Under the pieces are notes generated by a model. It saw nothing but the letters and a program-made list of their open reading frames with translations. It searched no databases and had not been told where the DNA came from. Both the position numbers and the translations under genes were made by a program. Of a DNA stretch of 64,000 nucleotides, positions 8,442 through 16,764 are shown in pieces; positions within the stretch are counted from its first letter, which is position 1; each line of letters starts with the position of its first letter. This stretch comes from Paenibacillus sp. HWE-109 (GTDB lineage: Bacteria; Bacillota; Bacilli; Paenibacillales; NBRC-103111), in contig NZ_CP091881.1 of NCBI RefSeq assembly GCF_022163125.1, positions 6,200,001 to 6,264,000 of the forward strand, given 5' to 3'.

Positions 8442-9467
8442 TCACTTACCCGCTTTCACTTCAGCCAGCATGGATAGATCGACGAAATTGCTGAGGTCCA
8501 GCTCATTTTCCTTAATGTCCTTAATATATCGGGCATCGATGGATACTTTCGCCATCTCCTCCATCACCTTGACGTCAACGTCCGTGGTGAGCTTCAATCT
8601 GCCTAACGAAGCCTTGATTAAGCTTTTGTCCATCCCTTTGCCGCTGTATTTCTTCAGCTGGTTGTTGATGAGATCGTACGCTTGATCCGGGCTGTTCTGG
8701 ATGAACGTGATGCCATCCATGTTCGCTTTAATTGCCCCTTTCACCATATCGCGATGGTGAGCAATGAACTTGTCGCTGGCGACCATGATGACGGTCGGGT
8801 AATCGCCGTTGTTTGGCGGGATCGCCTTCCAGTCTACGACCACTTTGCCGAGACCAGCCTTCTCGATCTGCGTGCCCCATGGCTCAGGGACGAGCGCGGC
8901 ATCAATCTCCTGCTGTCGGAAGGAAACCAAGGCGTCCGAAGGAGAACGTACGATAAGATGAGCATTGTCGGCCGCACGGCCCAAGCTTACTCCCTCTTGT
9001 TTCAGCAGCAGACGAAGCGAAATCTCATTCGTGTTTCCTTTGGCTGGAATCGCAATTGTTTTATCTACTAAATCTTTCACACTGTTAATTCCCGATCCAT
9101 TGCGGGCGACTAATACGGCCCCACCGTTATTGGAGCCAGAAACAACGCGGTAGTTTGCGCTTTTCAGAAAGAAGGTGGTCGCTGGCCCCGGACCTACAAA
9201 CCCGACATCGATATCCCCCGTCGCCATGGCAATCGATAAATCAGAGCCGTTATCGAAGGCGGTGACTTCAATCTTCACGTCATTGCCCCACTCCCGGGCG
9301 AAGTAGCCTTTCTCCAGAGCGATATATGCCGCGGCATGCGTAACATTTTTAAAAACACCTACCCGAACAACAGCAGCCTTCCCGGACGAAGTCAGCTTCT
9401 CCCCGCATGCGCCCAGCAGAGCAGCAGCGACGACAATCAGCGTTAGCACCCATATACGTTTTCTCAT
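8442..9467 (-). CDS. ABC importer binding lipoprotein, sulfonate/taurine/nitrate type
   Basis: Substrate-binding lipoprotein of an ABC importer (SsuA/TauA/NMT1-like family). Lipobox LLGAC puts the lipid Cys at about residue 21. Family landmarks are the N-terminal THAAAYIALEKGYFA, the TGDIDVGFVGPGPATT segment, and the interdomain PEPWGTQIEKAG stretch. I chose ATG 9467 over the upstream GTG at 9482 because GGTGGGAGCGGG sits in between and the signal peptide then starts MRKRIW. It is the last gene of an ATPase-permease-binding protein operon. The substrate (aliphatic sulfonate, taurine, nitrate or a thiamine precursor) cannot be told by reading; no desulfonation oxygenase is nearby. Confidence 0.87.
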   Translation of the reverse strand: MRKRIWVLTLIVVAAALLGACGEKLTSSGKAAVVRVGVFKNVTHAAAYIALEKGYFAREWGNDVKIEVTAFDNGSDLSIAMATGDIDVGFVGPGPATTFFLKSANYRVVSGSNNGGAVLVARNGSGINSVKDLVDKTIAIPAKGNTNEISLRLLLKQEGVSLGRAADNAHLIVRSPSDALVSFRQQEIDAALVPEPWGTQIEKAGLGKVVVDWKAIPPNNGDYPTVIMVASDKFIAHHRDMVKGAIKANMDGITFIQNSPDQAYDLINNQLKKYSGKGMDKSLIKASLGRLKLTTDVDVKVMEEMAKVSIDARYIKDIKENELDLSNFVDLSMLAEVKAGK

Positions 9468-9483
9468 ACGACCCGCTCCCACC

Positions 9484-10248
9484 TTAAGACTTCGAGCCAG
9501 CGAGGCCGTAGCGCTCTAGCACTTTATCTTCGAGTTTCTTGAAGCAGAAGTGGTCGGAAACGGTGCCCAGAACGGCAATAATAATAACGATGCACAGCAT
9601 GAGCGAGGTATCCCCCAAATTCCGCCCATCCTGCAAAAGTTGACCCAATCCGGCGCCTTTGGCAATCAGCTCACCGGCCACCAAAGCACGCCAAGCGAAA
9701 GCCCATGCTGTCCGCACGCCATTGATTAAATGTGGAAATGCCGCAGGAATCATCACCTGCACGAACATGTTAAATCCATTCCCTGTGCCCATCGTTTGAG
9801 CGGCGCGCAAATAGATGGGCGGAATGTTTTTGATCCCGGTGCGGCTGGCTAATGCCATCGTCCAAGTGGCGCCAAGCGTCGTAATAAAAATAACCGAAGA
9901 TTCGTTAAGACCGAACCAGATAATAGCAAAGGGCAGCCAAGCAATACTAGGAATCGTTTGCAAGGATACAACGAGAAATCCAAGCGTATCATCAAGCAGC
10001 CGATAACGGGCGAAAAGGAAACCTAACGTTGTCCCAATGGCCAAAGATAAAGCAAACGAAACCAATAAACGGATCATACTGGCTATCGTTGCTTGCAACA
10101 GTTCTCCATGGACCAATCCATCATAAAACGCTTGCAAGGTTTGCGTAACCGAAGGGAACTTCCAGCCCCAGCCAAATAGTCTAAATCCCGCCTCCCAAGC
10201 TATCAGAAGCAGTACCAGAAAAATCGTTCTTCTTAATGCGGTACTCAT
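9484..10248 (-). CDS. ABC importer permease, SsuC/TauC-like
   Basis: Inner-membrane permease of the same importer: 254 residues, about six hydrophobic segments, and a cytoplasmic EAA-type loop (AAQTMGTGNGFNMF with IPAAFPHLI) that docks the ATPase. The C-terminal region RALVAGELIAKGAGLGQLL is typical of SsuC/TauC-type permeases. Its 5' end overlaps the upstream ATPase gene by 68 bp in another frame, and the binding-protein gene starts 16 bp after its stop, so one transcript is likely. Confidence 0.88.
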   Translation of the reverse strand: MSTALRRTIFLVLLLIAWEAGFRLFGWGWKFPSVTQTLQAFYDGLVHGELLQATIASMIRLLVSFALSLAIGTTLGFLFARYRLLDDTLGFLVVSLQTIPSIAWLPFAIIWFGLNESSVIFITTLGATWTMALASRTGIKNIPPIYLRAAQTMGTGNGFNMFVQVMIPAAFPHLINGVRTAWAFAWRALVAGELIAKGAGLGQLLQDGRNLGDTSLMLCIVIIIAVLGTVSDHFCFKKLEDKVLERYGLAGSKS

Positions 10249-11020
10249 CGCCCGTCTCCTCCCTTACCACTTTCTCCAGCTCATCCGCGAGCGCATCCAT
10301 AATCGCATTTTCGACATGATGGAGCAGCGGATCAGCCATATCCCGAGGCCTTGCTGCCTGCACAGCAAACTCTTTCTTAATCGTCCCGGGACGGGTGGAC
10401 ATCACAAGAACCCGATCAGAAAGAATGACCGATTCCCGGATATTATGAGTAATGAAGAGGATCGTTTTGCGCGTACGCATCCAGATTTCTTCCAATTCTT
10501 TATGCAAAATAAGGCGTGTCTGCTCATCAAGAGCGGCAAAAGGCTCATCCATGAGCAAAATTTCCGGATCCATTGCCAGCGCTCTAGCAATCGCAGCCCG
10601 CTGCTTCATGCCACCGGAGAGTTCATGCGGATAACGGTCAGCAAAACGGCTGAGATGCACCGATTTGATCTGCTCCATCGCCAGCTCGTGACGATCCTTC
10701 TTGGCCATGCCTTTCTGCTTGAGTCCGAAAGCCACATTGTCGAGTACGGTCAGCCAGGGGAACAGGCCGTGCTCTTGAAAAACAACAACACGGTCGGCAC
10801 CTGCGCCGCTTACTTTTTTCCCATTAACCTCAATCGTGCCCTCGCTTTGTGTATCAAAGCCTGCCACCAAGTTCAGCACGGTCGATTTCCCGCATCCGGA
10901 TGGTCCTAACAGGGAAACGAACTCGCCTTTTTTAATCGTTAATGTAATATTGTCCAGCGCTTGGTAATTGCCGCCGATTCGTTGCACAAACGTCTTGCTG
11001 ACTCCCTTAATCTCGATCAA
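10181..11020 (-). CDS. ABC importer ATPase, SsuB/TauB-like
   Basis: ATPase subunit of the importer. Walker A GPSGCGKST, Q-loop VFQEHGLFPW, signature LSGGMKQR, Walker B LLMDEPFAALDE and the H-loop ITHNI are all present. The C-terminus (about 40 residues past the usual end) runs over the start of the permease gene. I place the start at TTG 11020, where GGAGGT lies seven bases upstream; the longer frame from GTG 11035 would contain that site inside the gene. It begins only 42 bp after the stop of the DUF445 gene on the same strand, so transcription may come from there. Confidence 0.88.
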   Translation of the reverse strand: MIEIKGVSKTFVQRIGGNYQALDNITLTIKKGEFVSLLGPSGCGKSTVLNLVAGFDTQSEGTIEVNGKKVSGAGADRVVVFQEHGLFPWLTVLDNVAFGLKQKGMAKKDRHELAMEQIKSVHLSRFADRYPHELSGGMKQRAAIARALAMDPEILLMDEPFAALDEQTRLILHKELEEIWMRTRKTILFITHNIRESVILSDRVLVMSTRPGTIKKEFAVQAARPRDMADPLLHHVENAIMDALADELEKVVREETGDEYRIKKNDFSGTASDSLGGGI

Positions 11021-11062
11021 GATGCTTACCTCCACTCGGGCTTGTCCCGTCGTCGTTTTCCC

Positions 11063-12316
11063 TTAAAACAGCATTTTCAAACCGGCCAAGCCCAAACCGA
11101 TAATAAATCCACAGATCGCACCGTTGACACGAATCCACTGCAAATCAGGGCCAAGCTTGTCTTCCATCAACTGAGTCAGCTTCTCGTTCGTCAGCTTATC
11201 CAGGTTCTCTTTGACCAGTTGACCGATTTTACTATGATTTTGTTCCAAATAAGCCGCGATTTGATCCTGAATGAAATGCTCGCCGCGCTCTATCATGTCA
11301 GCATTCTCTTGGATCGAGCGAAGCATTTTACGTACAATCGGAAGAACATAACCAGGCACAAAATCGGGCTGATCCACGAAATTCTCTGCCTTGGTCTTCA
11401 ACCGCTCCAGCAGTCCTGCCAGCTTCTCGTCCAGATCCAACATATCCGGCAGCTTCGACTTCAAACTGTCCAATTCCGCCAAAAGCTTAGGATTTCTCTC
11501 CAACTTCTTCAATTCACTGCGAATAAACGAGAGCACGGATTCTCTGCGCGGATGATTCTTCGTACGCATTTGCTCAATATAAGAGAGCACAAAGTTCTGA
11601 ATAATACCGCCGATTTTCTCCTCATTGACCATACCGAGGAACGCATTCACAGCAAAAGCCATGAAACCATTGGACTGCAACCCTTCGAATGCTTTGAGCG
11701 CCATCGCGCCGAGTTGATCACGGGTTTCCGCTTTGATCGCCCAAGCTTCTACTTTATCGATGACGAAATCGAACGTTTTGCCGTCGTAACCACCTTGGAT
11801 GACAGTATCCGCGAGGGCACGAACCAGTTTGCCGGTATCGACATCTTGAAGCGCTTTATGCATTTCTTCTGCAATCAGCGGTGTCAGTTTCTCCAAATCA
11901 ATGGCGCTGAGCGCTTGCTTGGCAAGTGTCGTTAGCCCTTTGTGAACGGCAGCGTTGTCCAGGTTGGTCTCAGCAATCGCAAGCCCACGCTCAAGAAAGC
12001 GAATTTGCTGCAAGCGAGCCCGGATGGTTTCTTTGGACAGCAGCTCATTCTCCACCGTGGAGACAAGTGCTTTCGTAATTTTATCCCGATTCTTGGGCAA
12101 CAACGCCGTATGTGGAATAGGTATGCCCAGAGGATGGCGGAAAAGAGCGCTAACCGCAAACCAGTCGGCCAAACCGCCCACTACGCCTGCTTCAAAACCA
12201 CCCTGCAAGAACCCTCCCCAAATGGTCGAGGAAACGGGCAATGTAGCCAGAAAGCCTGCTCCCATAACCCCTAAAGAGACCGTCGCTATATACTTTGCTT
12301 CTTTTTTCATCGTCAT
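11063..12316 (-). CDS. DUF445 family membrane protein
   Basis: About 417 residues: hydrophobic segments at the N-terminus (TVSLGVMGAGFLATLPV, GGLADWFAVSALF) and at the extreme C-terminus (GAICGFIIGLGLAGL), with a long charged, helical middle predicted to be coiled. The GGVVGGLADWFAVSALFRHP pattern is the DUF445 hallmark. The function is unknown; members are membrane-anchored. I chose ATG 12316 (MTMKKEAKY) after AGAGAGATGTT, giving normal family length; starts at 12349 or 12439 are possible. The next gene on the strand is the importer ATPase 42 bp away; the divergent DUF2935-like gene starts at 12476. Confidence 0.85.
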   Translation of the reverse strand: MTMKKEAKYIATVSLGVMGAGFLATLPVSSTIWGGFLQGGFEAGVVGGLADWFAVSALFRHPLGIPIPHTALLPKNRDKITKALVSTVENELLSKETIRARLQQIRFLERGLAIAETNLDNAAVHKGLTTLAKQALSAIDLEKLTPLIAEEMHKALQDVDTGKLVRALADTVIQGGYDGKTFDFVIDKVEAWAIKAETRDQLGAMALKAFEGLQSNGFMAFAVNAFLGMVNEEKIGGIIQNFVLSYIEQMRTKNHPRRESVLSFIRSELKKLERNPKLLAELDSLKSKLPDMLDLDEKLAGLLERLKTKAENFVDQPDFVPGYVLPIVRKMLRSIQENADMIERGEHFIQDQIAAYLEQNHSKIGQLVKENLDKLTNEKLTQLMEDKLGPDLQWIRVNGAICGFIIGLGLAGLKMLF

Positions 12317-12475
12317 AACATCTCTCTCTGCTCGAATTTGTGAACTCATTCCTTCTATTTTACCACAAAATACGACGAAAACTGTTCTTGAACGTTCAGC
12401 ATCGGAATACACATCGATAATATGTATATCGGCGGGCACTCTGCAGCAATTGACAGACAGGAGGGATCATGAATC

Positions 12476-13303
12476 ATGAGTCTTAATGAACATATCACGC
12501 CTTGGCAGGAACATTTATTCTGGGTTGAAATTTTGCAGGATCATGCCATCTTTGTGGACGAGGCACTTGCAAATGAAGAAATGCAATGGATCGCCATCGC
12601 AAAGCGCTACATCGCCGCCTTCAAGGAACTCCGCAATCGTGTTTTACAAACAGATCCCCTACTGCCAGTCTCCTCGGAAACGATGGTTCAGCTCTCCAAG
12701 GATATTTACCCCGTTGTTCAGGGGTATTATCAGTTTGAGGGGTATTTGCAGCATTTGCGCATTCAAAATAAAGTCGTCATTTCTTTAACGCCTGTTTATT
12801 TTAATGGCACACTTCTGGAAAACGGTGAGTACCTTCGTATTTTACACTATTGGATGAACGGTGTCCCCTATGAACCCCTGCCGCTTGTCACCTTGATGGA
12901 AATGTGGCTGGAAGATCAGCTCGGTCATGCCGTCCTGCTAGGGAATCACCTTGATCCAACCGAAATGGATCTGATCAAAAGCACCCAGTTATACGCCCAA
13001 CAATTCAGCGCTCACATCGTCAAAAACACCGCTATCCGCGGATTCCTTCGCTTCACTCCGCCAAACTTTCCTGTTCAGCAAAAATTCGCGCGACAGGTGG
13101 CCGAAACGGTCATCGGTTTCTATCGTGTCGTTGAAGGTGTCATTGTGGAATACCAGCATACCGAGCTGCTCAGCCGCGTAACGCTTAGGTTCCTGGAGCA
13201 TCACCTGCCGGAAACTTGCTATTTCTTACATAAGTTAGCTGCATATGAGGTAGAAATTCTGTCCCTGCCGAATTGCCCGCTAACCAAGCCGTCATTTGAG
13301 TAG
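12476..13303 (+). CDS. DUF2935-like protein
   Basis: A 275-residue soluble, mostly helical protein with two similar halves, each starting with a His/Glu-containing helix (EHLFWVEILQDHAIFVDEAL; later LLGNHLDPTEMDLI). This is the pattern I associate with the DUF2935 family of spore formers, possibly a ferritin-like helical bundle; the activity is unknown. Start at ATG 12476 after GGAGGGATC. It stands alone and is divergent from the DUF445 gene. No signal peptide or membrane segment is visible, so it should be cytoplasmic. Confidence 0.75.
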   Translation: MSLNEHITPWQEHLFWVEILQDHAIFVDEALANEEMQWIAIAKRYIAAFKELRNRVLQTDPLLPVSSETMVQLSKDIYPVVQGYYQFEGYLQHLRIQNKVVISLTPVYFNGTLLENGEYLRILHYWMNGVPYEPLPLVTLMEMWLEDQLGHAVLLGNHLDPTEMDLIKSTQLYAQQFSAHIVKNTAIRGFLRFTPPNFPVQQKFARQVAETVIGFYRVVEGVIVEYQHTELLSRVTLRFLEHHLPETCYFLHKLAAYEVEILSLPNCPLTKPSFE

Positions 13304-13318
13304 CATTGAGGCAGCCCC

Positions 13319-13395
13319 CATACGAACTCAATAACCTTTATTTGATCCATTCCGCCTATCAATGACTCGATAACGTCTATACCGTTCATTGGAAC
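13319..13395 (+). repeat. Fragment of dispersed repeat family B
   Basis: ACGAACTCAATAACCTTTAT and later CGATAACGTCTATACCGTTC with ATTGG resemble the outer arms of family B (compare 37843 and 57624). Only about 75 bp are present, with the inner part lost. Confidence 0.6.
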
Positions 13396-13489
13396 GCAGA
13401 ATGATGATGCGGCAGGTTCGGCGGGTCCGTTGGGCTCAGTTCTGCCGCAACGTCCATCAAGCTAGCTGCTTTCCCTTGCAGCTTCTCTA

Positions 13490-13536
13490 TGCCAAAAACC
13501 CCAATTCCATGTGATGGAATTGAGGTTTTTGGCATT
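13490..13536. terminator. Near-perfect hairpin between convergent genes
   Basis: ATGCCAAAAACCCCAATTCC pairs with GGAATTGAGGTTTTTGGCAT around TGTGAT (one mismatch). It lies between the stops of the DUF2935-like gene (plus) and the HD hydrolase gene (minus) and can serve both. Confidence 0.75.
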
Positions 13537-13570
13537 GGAGCAGCCTTGTGATGCTCGGACGATGAACAGC

Positions 13571-14224
13571 CTAGCGTTGGCCTTCCCACTCTTGATAGAA
13601 CTGCTCCAAGTACTGTTCCATAAAACGGTGCCGCTCCTCCGCCAGTTGTTTGGCGAACGGCGTATTCATCAGCTCCTTCAACTTCAGGAGCTTCTCATAG
13701 AAGTGATTGATCGCGGTGTCATTGCCTGCGCGATATTCCGCCTCCGTCATCTGCTCGCGCGCGGTGACGGAAGGATCGTGAATCGGGCGGCCCTTCCAGC
13801 CCGAATAGGCAAAGACGCGCGAGATGCCCACCGCGCCTATTGCATCCAACCGGTCGGCATCCTGCACGACCCGGCCTTCCAGCGTGCGCATCGGCGGACG
13901 CGCGCCGCCCTTGAACGACATCGTGCCGATGATCTCCAGCACGTGCTCCACTTCAGCCGCAGCCGCACCGCTAGCGGCCAGCCACGCTTCCAGCTCGCGC
14001 TGCGCAGCGGCTGGATCCGCGTTCAGCTTCTCGTCGACGACGTCGTGAAGCAGCGCAGCAAGCTCGCAGACGAAAGCGTCGGCGCCTTCCTCGGCAGCGA
14101 TGCGCTTGGTCGTCTGCACGACGCGATAGATATGCCACCAGTCGTGGCCGCTGCTGTCGCGTTCAAGCTTCTCTTTCACAAGCGCTTCGGCTGCGCGCAG
14201 TATGCTCTCATGCCCTTCAGCCAT
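13571..14224 (-). CDS. HD-domain phosphohydrolase, YedJ-like
   Basis: Cytoplasmic metal-dependent phosphohydrolase of the HD superfamily, 217 residues. The HD signature is clear: HDWWHIYRV (first His), ALLHDVVDEK (His-Asp pair) and a distal DADRLDAIGAVGI (Asp). The HDWxHxxRV start and the DRLDAIGA.GI.R segment point to the YedJ-like branch, whose physiological substrate is not settled. The DNA is markedly more GC-rich than its neighbours. It starts 24 bp after the stop of the TrmB-like gene, so the two may be co-transcribed. Confidence 0.85.
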   Translation of the reverse strand: MAEGHESILRAAEALVKEKLERDSSGHDWWHIYRVVQTTKRIAAEEGADAFVCELAALLHDVVDEKLNADPAAAQRELEAWLAASGAAAAEVEHVLEIIGTMSFKGGARPPMRTLEGRVVQDADRLDAIGAVGISRVFAYSGWKGRPIHDPSVTAREQMTEAEYRAGNDTAINHFYEKLLKLKELMNTPFAKQLAEERHRFMEQYLEQFYQEWEGQR

Positions 14225-14248
14225 CCTAAAACCCCCAAGAAAACAATC

Positions 14249-15190
14249 TTATTTTTTCTTTTTCTTCTTGCCCTCTGCGGACTTGCCTTCAGTTAACTTT
14301 CCTTCAGTTGATTTGCCATCTGCGGACTTGCCTTCTAATTGTTTGCCTTCCGAAGGTTTATCCTCTGAAGCCTTCACCTCGTCGGTCCCCGTATCCGCTT
14401 CTTTCACACCGCTGTACTTCTGAATAATACGTTTAAAGTTTTTCCCGTATTTATCCTCCAGCTTGGTCCCCATATCCTGTTGCAATTCATGAAGAATCAC
14501 ATCTTGGAAAAAATGTGCATGCAGCAGTTCCACCATTGCCGGATGCTCCGTCAGCATCGCAAGAGTCGGCTCGTCGCCTCCTCTTGTCCCAATAATAGCC
14601 AGCTTGCGGTCAATGAGGACCGTAAACTTTCGGCCGCTCCGCGCGGACGAAGTTTCGTCACGACGGTGCTTAAACAGGTGAGCCTCACCTGGCAAGTCTA
14701 CCTCGCTGGTCGTCGCAACCAACAAGCGCACGCCTTGCGATGGCACTTGGCGAAGTTCAGACTTCAGCAGCTTCGCTTCCTCCGGCCATAGGTCCAAGAG
14801 CGCCTCTTCCTTTGCTTTCCTCAGCTCGTTGCGAATTCGCTCCATGACCTTGGCGTCTCCTTCGAGGCTGAAGTACTCGGACCTTTGCGCCTCCTGCTTG
14901 GGCATATGCGCTTTCACATAGCGGATCGAGGCTTGCAGCTCCGCTTCAATGCGCTCACCAATCTCCTCGATCGGCACGCTCTGGTAATGCGTCGGCTCAC
15001 CGTGGCTGGTGAGCACCGCCCCTTTCTCCGCGAGCTTCTGAAGCGCGGAGTAGACGTTCGAGCGGGAAACGCCAAGCTGCTTGGCAATTTCGTAGCCCGT
15101 CTGTGTGCCATTATCGGCCAGCACATGCAGACATTTGGCTTCTAGGTCCGTGAAGCCAAGATTTTTCAAGTGCAGCAAAACGTCCTCCAT
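14249..15190 (-). CDS. TrmB-like transcriptional regulator with Lys-rich tail
   Basis: DNA-binding regulator of about 313 residues. Residues 1-70 form a TrmB-type winged helix (LGFTDLEAKCLHVLADNG, then GYEIAKQLGVSRSNVYSALQ). The middle (about 100-240) resembles the PLD-like effector domain of TrmB proteins. The C-terminus is odd: Asp/Glu-Gly-Lys-Ser repeats (EGKSADGKSTEGKLTEGK) ending in a run of lysines, encoded by an imperfect 15-bp repeat. I chose ATG 15190 after AAAGGGGGAG rather than the upstream in-frame start at 15244. Upstream is the large repeat block, so the target genes are not obvious; the HD hydrolase downstream is one candidate. Confidence 0.82.
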   Translation of the reverse strand: MEDVLLHLKNLGFTDLEAKCLHVLADNGTQTGYEIAKQLGVSRSNVYSALQKLAEKGAVLTSHGEPTHYQSVPIEEIGERIEAELQASIRYVKAHMPKQEAQRSEYFSLEGDAKVMERIRNELRKAKEEALLDLWPEEAKLLKSELRQVPSQGVRLLVATTSEVDLPGEAHLFKHRRDETSSARSGRKFTVLIDRKLAIIGTRGGDEPTLAMLTEHPAMVELLHAHFFQDVILHELQQDMGTKLEDKYGKNFKRIIQKYSGVKEADTGTDEVKASEDKPSEGKQLEGKSADGKSTEGKLTEGKSAEGKKKKKK

Positions 15191-15306
15191 GCGAGCTCCC
15201 CCTTTTATCAAACCGCTAGTCATTCTTGACCCATATTGTACCATGATTTAGACATGGAAACGTAGTTATCCTTGCAACTGACATAGTTCATCTGAGGACC
15301 GCAAGG

Positions 15307-15707
15307 GGCGTTAAGATGGTGCGGACGCTACGGATTCAGCGTCAAGCGCTGTAAATCATCCTTATCGGCTGCCCATCGGCCGGATTCGCTAATTCTTGTC
15401 ACCGTAACGTTGTTTTACAGCGTTAAGTTGATGCCGACGCTACGGATTCAGCATTTAGCGCTGTAAATCATCCTTATCGGCTGCCCATCGGCCGGATTCG
15501 CTAATTCTTGTCACCGTAACGTTGTTTTACAGCGTTAAGTTGATGCCGACGCTACGGATTCAGCATTTAGCGCTGTAAATCATCCTTATCGGCTGCCCAT
15601 CGGCCGGATTCGCTAATTCTTGTCACCGTAACGTTGTTTTACAGCGTTAAGTTGATGCGGACGCTACGGATTCAGCGTTTAGCGCTGTAAATCATCCTTA
15701 TCGGTAG
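15307..15707. repeat. 112-bp tandem array, about 3.6 copies
   Basis: The marker GACGCTACGGATTCAGC occurs at 15324, 15436, 15548 and 15660, an exact 112-bp period. Copies two and three are almost identical. Within each unit TTACAGCGTTAA can pair with TTTAGCGCTGTAA about 50 bp further on. Confidence 0.92.
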
Positions 15708-15910
15708 CCCAATTCCCACAAGGGGGTATTATTCTTTGATTGATTTCTAAATCCCTATGGGGAGAAAAAGATGTTCTCAAAGATTCTTATTCATCAAAAT
15801 CGCAACCAATTTAAAGCTTGAGCAACCAAACAGCAGTCCCCAAAGGTATCTACTTGAGAGCGGCCCTTTTTGTTTATGGTTGAGGCTCCAAGATCCCGAT
15901 CCCGCTGGAG

Positions 15911-16573
15911 CAGAATCTTGAAATTAGCTAGTTTAGACAGATGGTTGGGAGAACGCTAAGAGTAGCTGCTAGGGAAAGTAGCTGAAATACCCGGACTGTG
16001 CGGCAGCACGTCCAATGTCTAAGGAGCTCCTCGCGTTGTTGATTGGATAAATCCAATCAAACAGCCTTATTGGCGGTTAATTTTGAATCTACATTGGATT
16101 TATCCAATGGTATCTGATAAAAGACGCCATATAGGCCACAGATTTGAGGATTTCAATGTATAAATCCAATCTACCAGTCCAATTGACGGCCAAATTCACG
16201 ATTACATTGGATGTATCCAACGGAATAAGATTCCTCATGTTTTCTGGTACGGAATCTTGAAATTAGCTAGTTTAGACAGATGGTTGGGAGAACGCTAAGA
16301 GTAGCTGCAAGGGAAAGTAGCTGAAATACCCGGACTGTGCGGCAGCACGTCCAAAGTCTAAGGAGCTCCTCACGTTGTTGATTAGATAAATCCAATCAAA
16401 CGGCCCGATGGGCAACAAAATTCACAATTCCATTGGCCAACGGAATAAGATTCCTCCTGTTGTCTGGAGCAGAATCTTGAATTTAGCTACTTTAGACAGA
16501 TGGTTGGGAGAACGCTGAGAGTAGCTGCAAGGGAAAGTAGCTGCAAAACCCGGACTGTGCGGCAGCACGTCCA
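15911..16573 (+). repeat. Three direct copies of a TTGGAT-palindrome segment
   Basis: GAATCTTGAAATTAGCTAG-type starts lie at 15911, 16251 and 16471; each continues through GTGCGGCAGCACGTCCAA. Between the copies are palindromes such as GATTGGATAAATCCAATC (16041-16058), TTGGATTTATCCAA (about 16094-16107) and TTGGATGTATCCAA (16207-16220). Later copies are shorter and more decayed. Confidence 0.82.
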
Positions 16574-16643
16574 AGCTGAAAGTGAACTACGATCCTCTAT
16601 TTGTGGCAAATCTTCAAATGCTCCTAATCAATTAACTACGCAG

Positions 16644-16679
16644 AAAAAAAACGGACCAAAGCACAAGGCCTTTGTCCGT
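16644..16679 (-). terminator. Terminator of the MgtC-like gene
   Basis: On the minus strand ACGGACAAAGG...CTTTGGTCCGT is followed by eight T. It lies 86 bp past the stop codon. Confidence 0.8.
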
Positions 16680-16763
16680 CCCTATCCGATCTGTATTCTG
16701 TTATGTTCTGTTCTGTTCTGTCCCGCTCCGTCCCTATCCGATCTGTGTTGTGTTATGTTCCAC
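16679..16763. repeat. Duplicated pyrimidine-rich segment with TTCTG microsatellite
   Basis: GTCCCTATCCGATCTGTRTT followed by STGTTATGTTC occurs twice (16679-16710 and 16731-16762), separated by TTCTG pentamer repeats. It sits between the stop of the MgtC-like gene and its terminator. Confidence 0.65.
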
Positions 16764-16764
16764 A

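Larger units (their letters stand above)
15191..16764. other. 1.57-kb gene-free repeat block
   Basis: No credible gene. It contains a 112-bp tandem array (15307-15707), three direct copies of a 100-150 bp segment with TTGGAT palindromes (15911-16573), a terminator for the leftward MgtC-like gene (16644-16679) and a pyrimidine-rich duplicated segment (16679-16763). The open frames at 16500 and 16672 on the plus strand are made of these repeats and lack ribosome binding sites. Confidence 0.75.

Noticed and set aside
13386..13589. 67-codon minus-strand frame
   Set aside because: It spans the terminator hairpin and the family B fragment; no start signal.
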